64,000 nucleotides of DNA. It comes from an uncultured Rikenellaceae bacterium (GTDB lineage Bacteria; Bacteroidota; Bacteroidia; Bacteroidales; Rikenellaceae). The notes beneath the pieces are model-generated. The model made no database searches. It was not told the origin of the DNA and was given only the letters and a program-made list of their open reading frames with translations. Shown here piece by piece: positions 36,366 through 46,119 of the stretch. The stretch spans positions 62,001-126,000 of the forward strand of contig CALYBQ010000002.1 in the NCBI GenBank assembly GCA_944415565.1, in the 5' to 3' direction. Each line of letters starts with the position of its first letter. Position 1 is the stretch's first letter. A program made the translations under genes and the position numbers.

Positions 36366-37322
36366 ATGAGCTGCAAGATAGTATTTTTGGACGAAGACAC
36401 AATTCCCGGAATCGTAGACATGACGCCGCTCCGGTCGTTGGCAGGCTACACCGCTTTCCCAACAACACCAGCCGACCGAATAATCGAAAACTGCCGCGAT
36501 GCGGAAATCGTCATCACCAACAAAATTCCGATCAAAGCAGACACGATAGCACAACTGCCTGCATTGCGACTCATTTGCGTGGCCGCGACAGGGATGAACA
36601 ACATAGACCTCGAAGCGGCAAAAAGTGCCGGAATCAAGGTTGTCAATGCCGGAAATTACTCTTCGCACGCAGTCGCGGAACTCACCCTATGTTATGCACT
36701 CGCTCTCTACCGGCAGATTATGTACTATAATGATTACGTACAAAGCGGCCGATATGCACAGTCTGCACATTTTTCAAACTCAGACAGAGACGCATTCGAA
36801 CTCTTCGGTAAAAAATGGGGTATAATCGGCTTGGGAGACATCGGCAGGACTGTTGCAGGAATAGCTTCCGCATTCGGATGCGACGTGGCATACTATTCCA
36901 CAAGTGGGCAACATGACGATCCAGACTACAAGCGCGTCGAGCTCGAACAGCTACTCAACGAAGCTGACATAGTATCCGTACATGCCCCATTAAGCAGAAA
37001 AACATACCACATGCTTGACTACCACCAATTTTCACTCATGAAACCAAACGCCATAGTAATAAATGTCGCACGCGGCAGCCTTATCAACGAGGACGGATTA
37101 GCCCGGGCCATCAACGACGGACTGATTGCCGGAGCCGCCGTTGACGTATACAGCGCAGAGCCTATCAAGACCGACAATCCGCTCAACTTCATAAATGACA
37201 AACGCAAGATAATCACCACTCCGCATATAGGATGGTCCACAAAGGAATCGCTCCAACGGTTGGTAGACACAGTCGCAGGAAACATAAAGGAGTACATAGA
37301 AAAAACACAAGAGACCGACTAA
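36366..37322 (+). CDS. D-isomer-specific 2-hydroxyacid dehydrogenase (glycerate dehydrogenase-like)
   Basis: A 318-residue NAD-dependent oxidoreductase. The Rossmann motif GIIGLGDIGRTVAG is near residues 155-168; the catalytic Arg is in NVARGSLINEDG, the Glu in AAVDVYSAEP and the His in TTPHIGWSTKES. Family members reduce hydroxypyruvate, glyoxylate or 2-keto acids; the substrate here is not determined. It follows tcdA after 80 bases and converges on gpmI. Confidence 0.9.
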   Translation: MSCKIVFLDEDTIPGIVDMTPLRSLAGYTAFPTTPADRIIENCRDAEIVITNKIPIKADTIAQLPALRLICVAATGMNNIDLEAAKSAGIKVVNAGNYSSHAVAELTLCYALALYRQIMYYNDYVQSGRYAQSAHFSNSDRDAFELFGKKWGIIGLGDIGRTVAGIASAFGCDVAYYSTSGQHDDPDYKRVELEQLLNEADIVSVHAPLSRKTYHMLDYHQFSLMKPNAIVINVARGSLINEDGLARAINDGLIAGAAVDVYSAEPIKTDNPLNFINDKRKIITTPHIGWSTKESLQRLVDTVAGNIKEYIEKTQETD

Positions 37323-37386
37323 ATATAGCCAGCCTCTTGTGTGCATATATCAGCAGACCGATTCGTCCTGATTTTCCCTCGTAAAA

Positions 37387-38913
37387 TTACAATTCAACCA
37401 AAGCCTTTCCGGTCATCTCTTCCGGCTGGCCTACTCCCATGAGTTTGAGCACTGTCGGAGCCACATCGGCCAACACGCCGTTTCCTACGCTTTTCACCCT
37501 ATCCGAAACAACAATGATCGGAACCGGATTAAGCGAATGTGCCGTATTCGGTGAACCGTCCGCATTGATAGCGTTGTCTGCATTTCCGTGGTCTGCAATC
37601 AAAACCACTTCGTAACCGTTCTTTTTCGCTGTTTCGACAACCGCTTCGACACATTCGTCCACAGCCTTAACTGCTTTTGTGATAGCATCGTAGACACCGG
37701 TATGTCCAACCATGTCGCCGTTAGCGAAATTCAAACATATAAAATCGAACTTACCCGTATTGAGTGCATCGACAAGAGCATCCTTCACTTCGTATGCGCT
37801 CATCTCCGGCTGCAAATCGTAAGTTGCAACCTTGGGCGAAGCCACCAAGATACGCTCCTCGCCATCGAATTTCTCTTCACGGCCACCGTTCAGGAAGAAT
37901 GTAACGTGTGCGTACTTTTCCGTTTCGGCTATACGCAACTGCTTCAGTCCGAGACTCGAAACGAACTCACCTATCGTATTGCTGACATTATCCTTATCGA
38001 ACAATATGTGCAGCCCTTTGAACTTGGCATCATATGGCGTCATGGTGCAATAATACAACGGAACGGTCTTCATTCCCTGTTCCGGCATATCTTCCTGAGT
38101 CAGGACAACAGAAAGTTCCTTTGCACGGTCGTTACGGTAGTTGAAGAATATCACCATATCGCCCTCCTGAAGCGTCGCCAACGGCTTACCAGAGGCATCG
38201 ACAGCCACTATCGGCTTAATGAACTCATCCGTAACTCCTTCGTCGTAAGATTTTTGCACGGCAGCGACCATATCCTTAGACTTCTCACCCACTCCATTCA
38301 CCAACAGATCGTAAGCCATCTTAACGCGCTCCCACCTCTTATCACGGTCCATAGCGTAATAACGGCCGATTATGGATGCTATTTTGCCGGTCGATTTCGC
38401 CATGTGTTTTTCGAGCTGCTCGATGAATCCTTTCCCGCTCTTAGGGTCGGTGTCGCGACCATCCATAAAACAGTGAACGAACGTCTTTTCGATTCCGTAT
38501 TCCTTTGAAATATCGCACAATTTCAAAAGATGATCGAGCGAACTGTGCACACCTCCGTCTGAAACGAGCCCCATGAAATGAACTTGTTTGCCATTCTTCT
38601 TGGCATATTCGAAAGCCGCCACGATTTCCGGATTGGCCATGATCGAATTGTCGGCACACGCCCTATTGATCTTCACCAAATCCTGATAAACCACACGACC
38701 GGCCCCGATATTGAGGTGTCCCACCTCCGAGTTACCCATCTGACCATCTGGCAGACCTACGTTCTCGCCGCTGGTCAGCAGTTGTGCGTGCGGATATTTA
38801 GCTTCGAGACCTTTTATATATTTCGGGTCGGCAGACCATACTACATCACCTTTCGAATGATTTCCGATGCCCCATCCGTCGAGGATCATCAGCAAAACTT
38901 TGTTGTTCTTCAT
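37387..38913 (-). CDS. gpmI: 2,3-bisphosphoglycerate-independent phosphoglycerate mutase
   Basis: Interconverts 3- and 2-phosphoglycerate in glycolysis. 508 residues, Mn-dependent alkaline-phosphatase fold: [10 protein letters not shown] (metal Asp about 12), the phosphoserine in [14 protein letters not shown] (about S62), GRDTDPKSG, and the C-terminal [12 protein letters not shown]. It follows alaS by 24 bases on the same strand. Confidence 0.96.
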   Translation of the reverse strand: MKNNKVLLMILDGWGIGNHSKGDVVWSADPKYIKGLEAKYPHAQLLTSGENVGLPDGQMGNSEVGHLNIGAGRVVYQDLVKINRACADNSIMANPEIVAAFEYAKKNGKQVHFMGLVSDGGVHSSLDHLLKLCDISKEYGIEKTFVHCFMDGRDTDPKSGKGFIEQLEKHMAKSTGKIASIIGRYYAMDRDKRWERVKMAYDLLVNGVGEKSKDMVAAVQKSYDEGVTDEFIKPIVAVDASGKPLATLQEGDMVIFFNYRNDRAKELSVVLTQEDMPEQGMKTVPLYYCTMTPYDAKFKGLHILFDKDNVSNTIGEFVSSLGLKQLRIAETEKYAHVTFFLNGGREEKFDGEERILVASPKVATYDLQPEMSAYEVKDALVDALNTGKFDFICLNFANGDMVGHTGVYDAITKAVKAVDECVEAVVETAKKNGYEVVLIADHGNADNAINADGSPNTAHSLNPVPIIVVSDRVKSVGNGVLADVAPTVLKLMGVGQPEEMTGKALVEL

Positions 38914-38937
38914 ACTTAACTACTTATTTATCTTACC

Positions 38938-41562
38938 CTATTTATTTACCTGTTCCTTAATCAATTCCGTCGCTTTTATAATGGCGCATTCGAGACCTTC
39001 CGGAGACTTACCTCCCGCAGTAGCGAAGAACGGTTGACCGCCGCCGCCGCCATGTATCTCCTTAGCTGCCTCACGCACTACCTGTGAAGCATTAACACCC
39101 TGAGCAACAATATCATCACCAAGCATTATCGAAAGCGTTGCTTTACCATCGAGGTTCGATCCGATGACGAGCACCAAATTAGCAATCCGTTGCCTCAGCG
39201 CAAACGCTATATCCTTTATCATATCGACAGGAACGTCCATCTGGCGGGCGTAAAGCACCATCCCATCCTCCTCTTTCATCTCCTGTGCGAGTTTGTCTAT
39301 CATCGTGCTGATACGCTCCTTACGATACTGCTCCATCTGGCGTGTCAACTCTTCGTTCTCTTCGAACATCTTCTTAACAGCCTGCATGATAGACGGATTC
39401 TGAACGAATCCTTGCACTTCATGCAATATATCCTCTATCTTATAGAGATAATTTTCAGCCGCCTCACCAGTAACGGCTTCGATACGGCGGACACCGGCCG
39501 AAATTGCGCTTTCGGAAGTTATCTTGAACAAACCGATATTACCCGTAGCGCTTACGTGCGTACCACCGCAAAGTTCCACCGAACTGCCGAATTTTATGAC
39601 ACGGACGTTATTGCCGTATTTCTCTCCAAACAACATCATGGCGCCCAACTTCTTGGCATCTTCGATCGGGCAATTACGATTCTCGTCAAGCGGCAAATTC
39701 ATGCGTATTTTCCGATTCACCATCTTCTCCACCTCACGCAACTGTTCGTCAGTCACTTTCTGGAAATGAGAGAAGTCGAACCTCAGATAATCTGCATTGA
39801 CCAATGATCCTTTTTGTTCTACGTGCGTGCCGAGCACCGACCTCAATGCCTCATGCAAAAGGTGTGTCGCACTATGGTTGTTAGCCACTGCATTACGCTT
39901 ATCCGCATTAACCACAGCTTTAAATGCAGCCTCCACATTTTCCGGAAGCTCCTGAGCGATATGCACCGTCAGGTTATTCTCTTTTTGCGTATCGGTAATC
40001 GCGACACGAACACCGTCAGATTCGATATATCCGGCATCACCGACCTGCCCGCCCGAATTACCATAGAACGGAGTCTTGTCGAACACTAGCTGGAAATAGG
40101 ATTTGCCCTTAGCCTGTACTTTACGGTACTTTGCTATCTTTACATCCTCTACAAGAGTATCGTAACCCACAAAAACGCTCTCCTTGATCGGCAGTAGTTC
40201 TATCCAGTCACCTGTTTCGACTGCGGCTGCATTACGCGAGCGATTTTTCTGTGCCTCCAACTCCTTCTCAAAAGCAGACAAATCAACCTTCATATCATTC
40301 TCACGGGCAATAAGTTCCGTAAGGTCTATCGGGAATCCGTAGGTATCGTAAAGGGTAAATGCGTCACTGCCGGAAATAGTGTCCGCACCGGTCTTTTTAG
40401 CTTTCGCAATTATATTGTCGAGCATATTTATACCCGTAGCCAACGTACGCAGGAACGAGCTCTCCTCTTCCTGTATCACACTCTGAATAAGCGTTTTTTG
40501 AGACACCAATTCAGGGAATTGTTTACCCATATTGTCGGCCAATACGTCAACAAGTTTACAGATAAACGGCTCCTTGAATCCGAGGTATGTGTAGCCGTAT
40601 CGCACAGCACGCCTCAAAATTCGGCGGATAACATAACCTGCCTTGACATTGGAAGGCAACTGTCCGTCTGCGATAGAGAACGAAATGGCCCGCAAATGGT
40701 CGGCAATAACGCGCATAGCTATATCGGCCTTCTCATTATCTCCATATTTCAGCCCCGCCATTTCGGCTATCGTGCGGATAGTCGGCTGAAAAATATCCGT
40801 ATCGTAATTGCTCTGCTTACCCTGCAATATCATGCAAAGGCGCTCGAAGCCCATACCAGTATCCACATGGCTCGCCGGAAGTGGATCGAGCGAACCGTTA
40901 GCCTTGCGGTTAAACTGCATGAACACGAGATTCCATATCTCTATGACGAGCGGGTTGTCCTTATTTACAAGGTCGCGGCCCGCTACCTTAGCACGTTCGT
41001 CGTCGCTACGCAGGTCGTAATGTATCTCGCTGCAAGGCCCACACGGCCCCGTATCGCCCATCTCCCAGAAATTATCTTTTTTGTTGCCGTCGAGTATGTG
41101 ATCTTCCGGCAGAAATTGCTTCCAATAGTCGAACGCCTCGGTATCGCGCGCCACGCCATCCTTAGCATCGCCCTCGAAAACAGTAACATACATCCGCTCC
41201 TTATCCAGCTTGAAAATATCGACAAGCAGTTCCCATGCCCACTCGATGGCCTCTTTTTTGAAATAATCGCCGAACGACCAGTTTCCGAGCATCTCGAACA
41301 TCGTGTGGTGATAGGTGTCGTGCCCTACCTCCTCGAGGTCGTTGTGTTTGCCCGACACACGAAGGCATTTCTGCGTATCGGCAACACGGCGCGCCAAAAC
41401 CGGCTGATTTCCGAGGAACATATCCTTAAACTGGTTCATTCCCGCGTTGGTAAACATCAGCGTCGGGTCATTCTTCACCACCATAGGCGCAGAGGGAACT
41501 ATCTCATGCCCTTTGCTCCTGAAAAATTCCAAAAATATCTCCCTGGTCTTGTTCGATTCCAT
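38938..41562 (-). CDS. alaS: Alanyl-tRNA synthetase
   Basis: Charges tRNA-Ala. 874 residues: aminoacylation domain ([52 protein letters not shown]), editing domain with zinc motifs ([22 protein letters not shown]), and the C-terminal Gly-rich [14 protein letters not shown] end. The frame is open 15 codons upstream, but the ATG at 41560-41562 ([10 protein letters not shown]) matches the family. Confidence 0.97.
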   Translation of the reverse strand: MESNKTREIFLEFFRSKGHEIVPSAPMVVKNDPTLMFTNAGMNQFKDMFLGNQPVLARRVADTQKCLRVSGKHNDLEEVGHDTYHHTMFEMLGNWSFGDYFKKEAIEWAWELLVDIFKLDKERMYVTVFEGDAKDGVARDTEAFDYWKQFLPEDHILDGNKKDNFWEMGDTGPCGPCSEIHYDLRSDDERAKVAGRDLVNKDNPLVIEIWNLVFMQFNRKANGSLDPLPASHVDTGMGFERLCMILQGKQSNYDTDIFQPTIRTIAEMAGLKYGDNEKADIAMRVIADHLRAISFSIADGQLPSNVKAGYVIRRILRRAVRYGYTYLGFKEPFICKLVDVLADNMGKQFPELVSQKTLIQSVIQEEESSFLRTLATGINMLDNIIAKAKKTGADTISGSDAFTLYDTYGFPIDLTELIARENDMKVDLSAFEKELEAQKNRSRNAAAVETGDWIELLPIKESVFVGYDTLVEDVKIAKYRKVQAKGKSYFQLVFDKTPFYGNSGGQVGDAGYIESDGVRVAITDTQKENNLTVHIAQELPENVEAAFKAVVNADKRNAVANNHSATHLLHEALRSVLGTHVEQKGSLVNADYLRFDFSHFQKVTDEQLREVEKMVNRKIRMNLPLDENRNCPIEDAKKLGAMMLFGEKYGNNVRVIKFGSSVELCGGTHVSATGNIGLFKITSESAISAGVRRIEAVTGEAAENYLYKIEDILHEVQGFVQNPSIMQAVKKMFEENEELTRQMEQYRKERISTMIDKLAQEMKEEDGMVLYARQMDVPVDMIKDIAFALRQRIANLVLVIGSNLDGKATLSIMLGDDIVAQGVNASQVVREAAKEIHGGGGGQPFFATAGGKSPEGLECAIIKATELIKEQVNK

Positions 41563-41604
41563 AAAATTTCTGTCTGGTAAAATAATTCGCCCCGCAGGAC
41601 GTTT

Positions 41605-41612
41605 CAAAAATA
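41605..41612 (-). promoter_or_regulatory. -7 promoter box of alaS-gpmI
   Basis: On the minus strand TATTTTTG matches the consensus, 42 bases before the alaS ATG. Confidence 0.5.
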
Positions 41613-41614
41613 GG

Positions 41615-41645
41615 TTGTAAAATTAATCAAATTAGTCTAATTTTG
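41615..41645 (+). promoter_or_regulatory. -33/-7 promoter for the M23 peptidase pair
   Basis: TTG at 41615-41617 and TAATTTTG at 41638-41645 are separated by 20 bases, the Bacteroidetes spacing; the start codon is 28 bases downstream. Confidence 0.6.
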
Positions 41646-41673
41646 TCTGACTCGAAGGCAGGTTTTTTCCTCT

Positions 41674-42648
41674 ATGGCAAAAAAATCATATAAATTTAAC
41701 CCGCAAACACTTACCTATGAGGTAGTACAGCCCCCGGTAAGGCTGCGGGTATACCGTACACTGAGGAAATTATTCATCGGGTTCATGCTTGCCTCGGTCG
41801 CCACATTCATTTTCTCATATTTTTTCTACACCCCGAAAATGTACGCCATCAACCGCGATTACAGCGAACTACGGTTGAAATACACAATCCTCCAAGACAA
41901 AATCAACACATCGACGAGCAAACTGGAAGACATACGCCATCGGGACACCTATGTATATAGGAAACTTTTCGGGACCGACTCGATGACCATAGCCGGCGTC
42001 TACACGCCCTACCCCGATCAGAAATACGAATCACTCAAGGGCGACACATATTCGTCCGTATTGTTGCGGTCTTGGCACAACCTCGACGCCCTTGCGCGCC
42101 TGATATACCTCGAATCCAAATCGTTCGACGAGCTGCAAGATTTAGCAAAAAACAAGGAGAAGATGGCATTTTCAATCCCGGCCATATGGCCTTTGGATCG
42201 CCGTCTCATGAACTCCCCGCACATAGGCCGTTACGGATACCGCAACCATCCCATACTCGGCCGCTATATAATACATACGGGAGTGGATCTCGGGGCCCCT
42301 CGCGGCACTTCGGTATATGCGACCGGCAACGGCGTAGTCGTAGAAAATTCATACAACCGCGGCGGATATGGCAACTACATTATCGTAGACCACGGATTGG
42401 GCTACAAGACACGGTATGCCCACCTTAACAAAAGCCTTGTCGTTGTCGGGCAGAACGTAAAACGCGGAGAGGTCATCGGCGAAGTCGGAAGCACCGGGCG
42501 CTCCACAGGCCCCCACCTGCACTACGAGGTCATACTCATGGGCAGGACTGTCGATCCTGTCAACTATTTCCGTCTGGATATGGACGAAGCGGAATTCGAA
42601 CAAGTGATAGACATGGCCAAGGATACTACATTCGAAGAACTGGATTAG
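41674..42648 (+). CDS. M23 family metallopeptidase, membrane-anchored (copy 1)
   Basis: 324 residues: one N-terminal membrane helix (about 35-52), a coiled-coil-like stretch (about 65-90), and a LytM/M23 domain at the C-terminus. Zinc ligands are seen in HTGVDLG and HLHYEV, with the inner His in RYAHLNKS; the catalytic set looks complete, so a peptidoglycan endopeptidase or divisome regulator in the periplasm is likely. A second, related gene starts 1 base later. Confidence 0.92.
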   Translation: MAKKSYKFNPQTLTYEVVQPPVRLRVYRTLRKLFIGFMLASVATFIFSYFFYTPKMYAINRDYSELRLKYTILQDKINTSTSKLEDIRHRDTYVYRKLFGTDSMTIAGVYTPYPDQKYESLKGDTYSSVLLRSWHNLDALARLIYLESKSFDELQDLAKNKEKMAFSIPAIWPLDRRLMNSPHIGRYGYRNHPILGRYIIHTGVDLGAPRGTSVYATGNGVVVENSYNRGGYGNYIIVDHGLGYKTRYAHLNKSLVVVGQNVKRGEVIGEVGSTGRSTGPHLHYEVILMGRTVDPVNYFRLDMDEAEFEQVIDMAKDTTFEELD

Positions 42649-42649
42649 A

Positions 42650-43612
42650 ATGGGAAAGAAGAGAAAACAGGAACCGCTCCCCTCGTGGGTCCGCCCGAAG
42701 CAAAGGTTCAGCCGCAGGCTCGGACGCTTCTTCATCCACTTTCTGGGATGGACGGGGATCGCCATACTATATTATATAGTATTCTCTTTCTTTTTCGACA
42801 CCCCTGCGGAGTACGCCATGAAGCTCTCGACACAAAAGCTCGAACAGCAATACGATATACTCTCACAACGATATGACAGCCTCACAGCGGCACTGGACAA
42901 CATCGTCGCAAGGGATCGCAACGTCTTCCAGATATTATTCGAATCGGAACCGTACGATTTCACATCGGACGACGACAAGGCACGCATCAACCAATACGAA
43001 GCATTACTGGACAAGGACTTGGGCAAACTCAGCCAGCAACTTGCCGACAAAACGCAGAACCTCGAGAAGATGATGACAGCATCGGTGCAATCGCACGAAA
43101 AGATGCAGGCCAAACTCGAAACCCTCGGCTCTGATCTCGATTTCATACCCTCGATACAACCCATAATCAATCCCGACCTCACGTTGCTGACCGCATCGTA
43201 CGGGATGCGAATACACCCGTTCTACAAGACGCTGTCTTCGCACCAAGGCGTAGATTTCACGATACCGGAAGGTTCACGCGTATTCGCAACGGCAGACGGA
43301 ACTGTGAAAGATGTCATCACACGCAAATCGTCATCGGGCAACACCGTTATAATAGATCACGGCAACGGATACGAAACGCATTACAACCACCTGAACAAGA
43401 TAAATATACGCAAACAACAGAAGGTGCGCCGAGGCGACATCATAGCCCTATCGGGCAACACGGGACTCTCCCTCGCGCCACACCTACATTACGAAGTCAG
43501 ATATAAAGGTATGCGGATGAATCCTATATACTATTTTTTCATGGAACTTTCGCCAGAACAATACCAGCGCATGTTGCGTATAGCCGAGTCAGGAATGCAG
43601 TCTTTCGACTAA
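42650..43612 (+). CDS. M23 family metallopeptidase, membrane-anchored (copy 2)
   Basis: 320 residues with the same layout as its neighbour: membrane helix (about 32-50), long predicted coiled coil (about 60-160), C-terminal LytM domain with HQGVDFT, HYNHLNK and HLHYEVRYKG. The shared layout and similar sequence suggest tandem duplication followed by divergence of the coiled coil. Probably co-translated with copy 1. Confidence 0.92.
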   Translation: MGKKRKQEPLPSWVRPKQRFSRRLGRFFIHFLGWTGIAILYYIVFSFFFDTPAEYAMKLSTQKLEQQYDILSQRYDSLTAALDNIVARDRNVFQILFESEPYDFTSDDDKARINQYEALLDKDLGKLSQQLADKTQNLEKMMTASVQSHEKMQAKLETLGSDLDFIPSIQPIINPDLTLLTASYGMRIHPFYKTLSSHQGVDFTIPEGSRVFATADGTVKDVITRKSSSGNTVIIDHGNGYETHYNHLNKINIRKQQKVRRGDIIALSGNTGLSLAPHLHYEVRYKGMRMNPIYYFFMELSPEQYQRMLRIAESGMQSFD

Positions 43613-43702
43613 CACCCCATAGAAAAACCACCACACAACAAGAAAAGCACACAATTTTCTCAAAAATACCCCTTCAAAACATAGGGCATATCAAAAAATC
43701 GT

Positions 43703-43710
43703 TATATTTG
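43703..43710 (+). promoter_or_regulatory. -7 promoter box of glnN
   Basis: TATATTTG, exact consensus, 25 bases before the ATG. Confidence 0.6.
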
Positions 43711-43735
43711 CCATACTAACTAAAGAAGTACGACA

Positions 43736-45922
43736 ATGGCATCACAACGTTTCCATGCCCTCGACACCATCGCAAGGCGAAAACACACGGAAGTGACCTT
43801 CCCCGAAGGGAGGATCTCCGATTTGTTCGGAGTCAACGTATTCGGCAAAGAAGAGATGCGCCAATACCTGCCCCGCGATGTTTTCGAAAGCGTGAACTCG
43901 GCTATCGAGGAAGGACGGCGAATAGACCGCAAAGTAGCCAATCAAGTCGCCATCGGCATGAAAAGCTGGGCGATGGAACGCGGAGCGACACACTACACGC
44001 ACTGGTTCCAGCCGCTCAACGACTCTACGGCAGAAAAACACGACTCCTTTTTCGAGCCTATATTCGGCGGCGGGAGCTTCGAGACATTCAGCGGCGACCT
44101 TCTCGTGCAGCAGGAACCGGACGCATCGTCGTTCCCCAACGGCGGCCTGAGAAATACGTTCGAGGCCCGCGGTTACAGCGCATGGGATCCGTCATCCCCC
44201 GCATTCATCGTAGACAGAACTCTCTGCATACCGAGTATCTTCGTTGCATATACGGGCGAAGCGCTCGATTTCAAAACCCCGTTGCTCAAATCCCTCAATT
44301 CTCTGGACAAGGCAGCGGTCGAGGTAGCTCAGTTTTTCGACAAGGACGTCAACAAAGTCATAGCCACGCTCGGATGGGAACAGGAATATTTCCTCGTAGA
44401 CGAAGCTTTGTATAACGCCCGCCCCGACTTGCAGCAGACCGGCCGCACACTTATGGGACACACGGCCGCCAAAGACCAGCAGCTCGACGACCACTATTGG
44501 GGAGCAATACCGGGACGCGTCGTAAACTTCATGAAAGACTTCGAATACGAAGCCTACCGACTCGGCATACCGCTCAAGACTCGGCATAACGAAGTGGCTC
44601 CCAACCAGTTCGAATGTGCTCCTATGTTCGAGGAGGCCAACATCGCCGTGGACCACAACACGCTGTTGATGACCATTATGCGTACCGTCTCGAAACGCCA
44701 TCACCTGAAAGTGCTTTTCCACGAAAAACCATTCATGGGCGTCAACGGATCTGGCAAGCATTGCAACTGGTCGTTGGCAACCAATACCGGAGTCAACCTG
44801 CTTTCGCCGGGCAAAACCCCGAAAACAAATACACAGTTCCTCGCATTCTTCGTATGTACGCTCAAAGCGGCACACGATTACGGTACGCTGATGATGGCAT
44901 CCATAGCTTCGGCCACCAATTCGAGCCGACTCGGTGGAGGCGAAGCCCCTCCCGGAATCCTTTCCGTATTCTCGGGATCGACCATCAACACCATTCTCGA
45001 CCAGATCGAAGAACGCATCAGCAATAAAAAGCTCTCTCCGGACGAGAAGACCGAGATCAAACTCGACATCGGCAAGATTCCCGACATATTGGTAGACAAC
45101 ACCGACCGCAATCGCACATCACCGTTCGCATTCACCGGCAACAGGTTCGAATTTCGCGCCACCGGCTCGTCGAGCAATTGTGCAATGCCGCTCATCGTTA
45201 TCAACAGTGCAGTTACGGAGCAATTAAGGCTTTTCAAACGGGAAGTCGACAACCTAATCGAAAAGGACGTAAAAAAGGATGAAGCGATACTTCAGGTGAT
45301 ACGAAAATTCATCATTGAATCCAAGAAGATACGCTTCGAGGGGAACGGTTACAGCGACGAATGGCAGGCCGAGGCTAAGCGCCGTGGACTTCGCGGAATC
45401 TCTAACGTACCCGAAGCATATAAAGAGTATATGCGCCCCGAAAGCGTCAAACTGTTCGAGGAGACAGGCGTCCTCACACGGCACGAACTCGAAGCCCGTT
45501 ATGAGGTTAAGAACGAGACGTTCATCAAGAAAATTCAGATTGAATCGCGCGTATTGGCCGACCTCGCCGCAAACCATATAATACCGACTGCTATCAAATA
45601 CCAGAATACGTTGATCGACAACGTGCGCGGACTGAAGGAGATATTCCCCAACGAGTTCGAGAGTATGGCTGCGGAAGAGATGCGTACCATCCACGAGATC
45701 GCCGACCACGTCAAATTCATCAGGGAACACTCGTACATGATGATAGAGGCCCGCAAAAAGTGGAACAACGTCGACAGCATCGTCGAGCGTGCATACGGAT
45801 ACGAAGGTGAAGTACGGCCTTACATCAACGAGATACGCTCACACATAGACCAACTCGAATTAATAGTGGACGATGCTATTTGGCCGTTGCCAAAATATCG
45901 CGAACTGCTCACGATATACTAA
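43736..45922 (+). CDS. glnN: Glutamine synthetase type III
   Basis: ATP-dependent ammonia assimilation into glutamine. The 728-residue length and the N-terminus (RISDLFGVNVFG) are those of GSIII rather than the about 450-residue GSI. Catalytic blocks include GWEQEYFLVDEALY, GKHCNWSLATNTG and NRTSPFAFTGNRFEFRA. It is monocistronic between its promoter and a terminator. Confidence 0.96.
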   Translation: MASQRFHALDTIARRKHTEVTFPEGRISDLFGVNVFGKEEMRQYLPRDVFESVNSAIEEGRRIDRKVANQVAIGMKSWAMERGATHYTHWFQPLNDSTAEKHDSFFEPIFGGGSFETFSGDLLVQQEPDASSFPNGGLRNTFEARGYSAWDPSSPAFIVDRTLCIPSIFVAYTGEALDFKTPLLKSLNSLDKAAVEVAQFFDKDVNKVIATLGWEQEYFLVDEALYNARPDLQQTGRTLMGHTAAKDQQLDDHYWGAIPGRVVNFMKDFEYEAYRLGIPLKTRHNEVAPNQFECAPMFEEANIAVDHNTLLMTIMRTVSKRHHLKVLFHEKPFMGVNGSGKHCNWSLATNTGVNLLSPGKTPKTNTQFLAFFVCTLKAAHDYGTLMMASIASATNSSRLGGGEAPPGILSVFSGSTINTILDQIEERISNKKLSPDEKTEIKLDIGKIPDILVDNTDRNRTSPFAFTGNRFEFRATGSSSNCAMPLIVINSAVTEQLRLFKREVDNLIEKDVKKDEAILQVIRKFIIESKKIRFEGNGYSDEWQAEAKRRGLRGISNVPEAYKEYMRPESVKLFEETGVLTRHELEARYEVKNETFIKKIQIESRVLADLAANHIIPTAIKYQNTLIDNVRGLKEIFPNEFESMAAEEMRTIHEIADHVKFIREHSYMMIEARKKWNNVDSIVERAYGYEGEVRPYINEIRSHIDQLELIVDDAIWPLPKYRELLTIY

Positions 45923-45943
45923 AAAAATAGGCATGCAAATATG

Positions 45944-45980
45944 AATAATCCGAACTCGTTACCGAGTTCGGATTATTTGT
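45944..45980 (+). terminator. Intrinsic terminator of glnN
   Basis: A perfect 15-bp stem (45944-45958 with 45963-45977, loop ttac) followed by T-rich sequence. The remaining 140 bases before the next gene hold nothing I recognise. Confidence 0.8.
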
Positions 45981-46119
45981 TATAAGTTCTGCTAACTGAC
46001 AAATCGTATCTCAGCGACTAATAATCGACATCATACCATTCATATTGCTTGCAATATCTTGAAGTTGTCATCAACCGTTCAGTTACCGACCCTACTACAA
46101 CCAAGCTATTAACAGCACA

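Noticed and set aside
36351..36668. Long open frames antisense to known genes (for example opposite the 2-hydroxyacid dehydrogenase, alaS, glnN and the receptor gene)
   Set aside because: They mirror codon bias of real genes with recognised motifs on the other strand and have no promoter or family support.
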